Shown: positions 21,118 to 22,503 of the stretch, piece after piece
Layout of the letters: each line of letters opens with the position of its first letter
Numbering within the stretch: position 1 is the stretch's first letter
Virus record (IMG/VR): IMGVR_UViG_3300044799_000334
Coordinates: 1-22,503 of that record
Strand: one strand, 5' to 3'
Length of the DNA: 22,503 nt
Source of the DNA: a virus
The notes under the pieces: model-generated
Told to the model about the DNA's origin: nothing
Databases searched by the model: none
Seen by the model: the letters and a program-made list of their open reading frames with translations, nothing else
Program-made: the position numbers and the translations under genes

Positions 21118-22046
21118 TAAAATAATACCTCTTGATCTATAAGATAACGTGGATCACCATTCTTATCTTTGGTGATTTGCTTGCCCAACTGGTCAAACGC
21201 CCAAATACAATAGCACCAGCGGGAGACGTAGGTTTCCTGCATTCGTTCTGTATCAACACCACAAGCTGTCAGCTTTGCCAGTACAGCCTCTTTCAATGGT
21301 TCCGTCAAAGTGGTCAAGTGTTGTCCTTCAACTCGACGGCTTGGGCTTTGATTGGAAACATTAATCACTCGAGCTTCCGGAAGTAACAACATACCACCAA
21401 CCCGGGCAATCTGCACCCAAGATGATGAATCCACAGAATACCAAGGATAACGAGTCATTAAAGCTGGCGTTGTCAAGCCGAAACCGTGAACCTTGATTTT
21501 AGGACGACCGGAACCATCCGTCAAGTATTTCCCCCAAATACGATCAAGCCACAAGTAGAGTTGAGGTGTTGAAATTGGAACCATACCGCCGAGGGTTATG
21601 TAGTCATAGTTAGCAATGTAGAATTCCAGATACCGTTCATCCTCCCCGTAGTGAAAACAGGGCAAGGGGCGAACACCCATTGACTCCATTGCCAACTGAT
21701 TCTGATAGGTTTTTAAGGGATCACCAATGCCGTCCAACACAGAGGCCAGAATGGTTCCGTCTACCTTTTCGATTATATCTTCATTACGAAGAATATAATC
21801 ACAGTATCCCCGCATGTCGATTTCGACACCTTTGGTGAAGGCAGAAAATGCCCCGGAGTCGAGAAAGATTTTCCGGCCTTCATTGCGGATAGAATCAACA
21901 AACAGTTGCCTGTGGATATAGTGGTACGACTCGAGCAGGTAAGTTGCACTGGCACGTTGATACTGTTCGTTTTCAGTTAGGCGGTTCCAAATTGAACCGC
22001 CTATTTTGAAGCCATTGCTGAAAATGGTGGCAAGGTAGAGCTTCAT
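21117..22046 (-). CDS. TGT/DpdA-like TIM-barrel protein, possible 7-deazaguanine transferase
   Basis: 309 residues. Motifs in order: FLDSGAFSAF (Asp63, equivalent to the DSGG base-handling site of tRNA-guanine transglycosylases), SVLDGIGDP (Asp105), CFHYGEDERYL, YITLGGMVP (LGG 152-154), VHGFGLT (187-191), WYSVDSSSW (Asp206, possible nucleophile) and a C-terminal SRWCYCIWAF with one CxC. This spacing resembles phage DpdA-type proteins, which exchange guanine for a 7-deazaguanine in DNA. No queuosine-type synthesis genes are in the window. Start ATG 22046 has no clear ribosome-binding site and lies 10 bases after the previous gene. Family call is by motif; substrate unproven. Confidence 0.62.
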   Translation of the reverse strand: MKLYLATIFSNGFKIGGSIWNRLTENEQYQRASATYLLESYHYIHRQLFVDSIRNEGRKIFLDSGAFSAFTKGVEIDMRGYCDYILRNEDIIEKVDGTILASVLDGIGDPLKTYQNQLAMESMGVRPLPCFHYGEDERYLEFYIANYDYITLGGMVPISTPQLYLWLDRIWGKYLTDGSGRPKIKVHGFGLTTPALMTRYPWYSVDSSSWVQIARVGGMLLLPEARVINVSNQSPSRRVEGQHLTTLTEPLKEAVLAKLTACGVDTERMQETYVSRWCYCIWAFDQLGKQITKDKNGDPRYLIDQEVLF

Positions 22047-22056
22047 GGATTTAGAT

Positions 22057-22503
22057 TTAAAGCTCTACCCAAAAACCACTGACAAGATTGATAGGCTTCA
22101 CCTTGCTGATGACACGTGCTGACAGGTTCCAATTTGCAAGGGGCACCCACACACCGGCGAAAATTCCAAATCCGTCGCCCGCCTTGATGCTGTTGCCCGC
22201 TTTGATGCTGTTGCCTGCTTCGATGCCGCTGCCCGCTTCGATGCCCCAGCCCGCTTCGATGCCGCTGCCCGCTTCGATGCCCCAGCCCGCTTCGATGCCG
22301 CTGCCCGCTTCGATGCCCCAGCCTGCTTTGATGCTGTTGCCCGCTTTGATGCCCCAGCCTGCCTTGATGCTGTTGCCCGCTTTGATGCTGTTGCCTGCTT
22401 CGATGCCGCTGCCCGCTTCGATGCCCCAGCCCGCTTTGATGCCGTTGCCCGCTTTGATGCCCCAGCCCGCTTCGATGCCGCTGCCCGCTTCGATGCCCCA
22501 GCC
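22057..22503 (-). CDS. Hexapeptide-repeat protein, 5' end outside window
   Basis: An open frame runs from the right edge to a TAA at 22057-22059; 148 residues are visible and no start is in the window. The first 109 residues are 18 tandem hexapeptides of the form W/S/N-G/S-I-E/K-A-G after one Gly. A C-terminal domain of about 39 residues follows: DGFGIFAGVWVPLANWNLSAR, then KPINLVSGFWVEL. I know comparable repeats (GWGIKAG, NSIKAG) from scattered phage and bacterial proteins without an assigned function. The fixed spacing of Ile and Gly suggests a beta-solenoid. It precedes the TGT-like gene by 10 bases and is probably co-transcribed with it. Confidence 0.8.
   Translation of the reverse strand, partial: GWGIEAGSGIEAGWGIKAGNGIKAGWGIEAGSGIEAGNSIKAGNSIKAGWGIKAGNSIKAGWGIEAGSGIEAGWGIEAGSGIEAGWGIEAGSGIEAGNSIKAGNSIKAGDGFGIFAGVWVPLANWNLSARVISKVKPINLVSGFWVEL
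22177..22500 (-). repeat. 18 tandem 18-bp units encoding hexapeptides
   Basis: Eighteen contiguous units of 18 bases, without spacers, fill this stretch and may continue right of the window. Units fall into related types: W-G-I-E, S-G-I-E, N-S-I-K, W-G-I-K and N-G-I-K, each followed by A-G. Units 1-4 and 11-14, counted from the low-coordinate end, are the same series with one base difference, showing block duplication. Substitutions are concentrated at three codons (first, second and fourth of each unit), so the frame is conserved. Confidence 0.95.

Noticed and set aside
22177-22500. Regular repeats that could look like a CRISPR array
   Set aside because: Units are contiguous 18-mers with no spacers and keep one open reading frame.
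1-22503. tRNA or rRNA genes, insertion sequences or integrase/attachment sites
   Set aside because: No cloverleaf-like, rRNA-like or transposase/integrase sequences were seen on either strand by eye.

Overview
The window is part of a contractile-tailed (myovirus-type) dsDNA bacteriophage or prophage genome. The + strand (about 1-17361) carries head-completion, neck, tail, baseplate, fibre and lysis genes. They are tightly packed, and many start and stop codons overlap (ATGA, TAATG, GTGA, TTGA). Shine-Dalgarno-like sequences, a baseplate resembling those of Gram-negative-infecting myophages of the Pam3/E217 kind, and a multi-gene lysis cassette suggest a Gram-negative host. The species cannot be told from this sequence.

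+ strand layout: the 3' end of an unrecognised Pro/Ala/Lys-rich gene (1-399) and a candidate terminator (407-430); small head/neck genes (454-2619), including a DUF4054-type connector and a tail-completion-like protein; tail terminator (2619-3197), DUF3383 tail sheath (3210-5021) and tube (5032-5475). A tail assembly chaperone follows (5472-5879). It has a textbook -1 slippery heptamer that would fuse it to a small downstream frame ending at 6037. Next come a short tape measure with a lytic transglycosylase domain (6042-7472), and baseplate genes for a Dit-like protein, plug, hub, HxH-tipped spike, gp25-like wedge and gpJ-like wedge (7469-11854). A repeat-bearing fibre (11856-13682) and a small helical gene (13722-14081) lie before a DUF2612 tail protein (14085-14813) and a second fibre (14823-15725). 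The lysis cassette (15748-17361) has two membrane proteins that could be holins, a DUF5675-type probable cell-wall enzyme, and a membrane-anchored periplasmic protein.

The - strand (17363-22503) is a convergent early or replication module. In its reading order (right to left) it contains an unfinished gene of 18 hexapeptide repeats (W/S/N-G/S-I-E/K-A-G), a TIM-barrel protein resembling tRNA-guanine transglycosylase/DpdA, a DnaN-like sliding clamp, a compact family-B DNA polymerase with a 3'-5' exonuclease, and three small overlapping genes that may have their own promoter (18068-18096). The two strands meet with a single base between stop codons.

The points that most deserve a second look are the chaperone frameshift, the DpdA-like protein beside replication genes (possible DNA base modification), the hexapeptide-repeat protein, the compact polymerase, and the unusual lysis set. 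All family names come from reading motifs by eye; no search was run.
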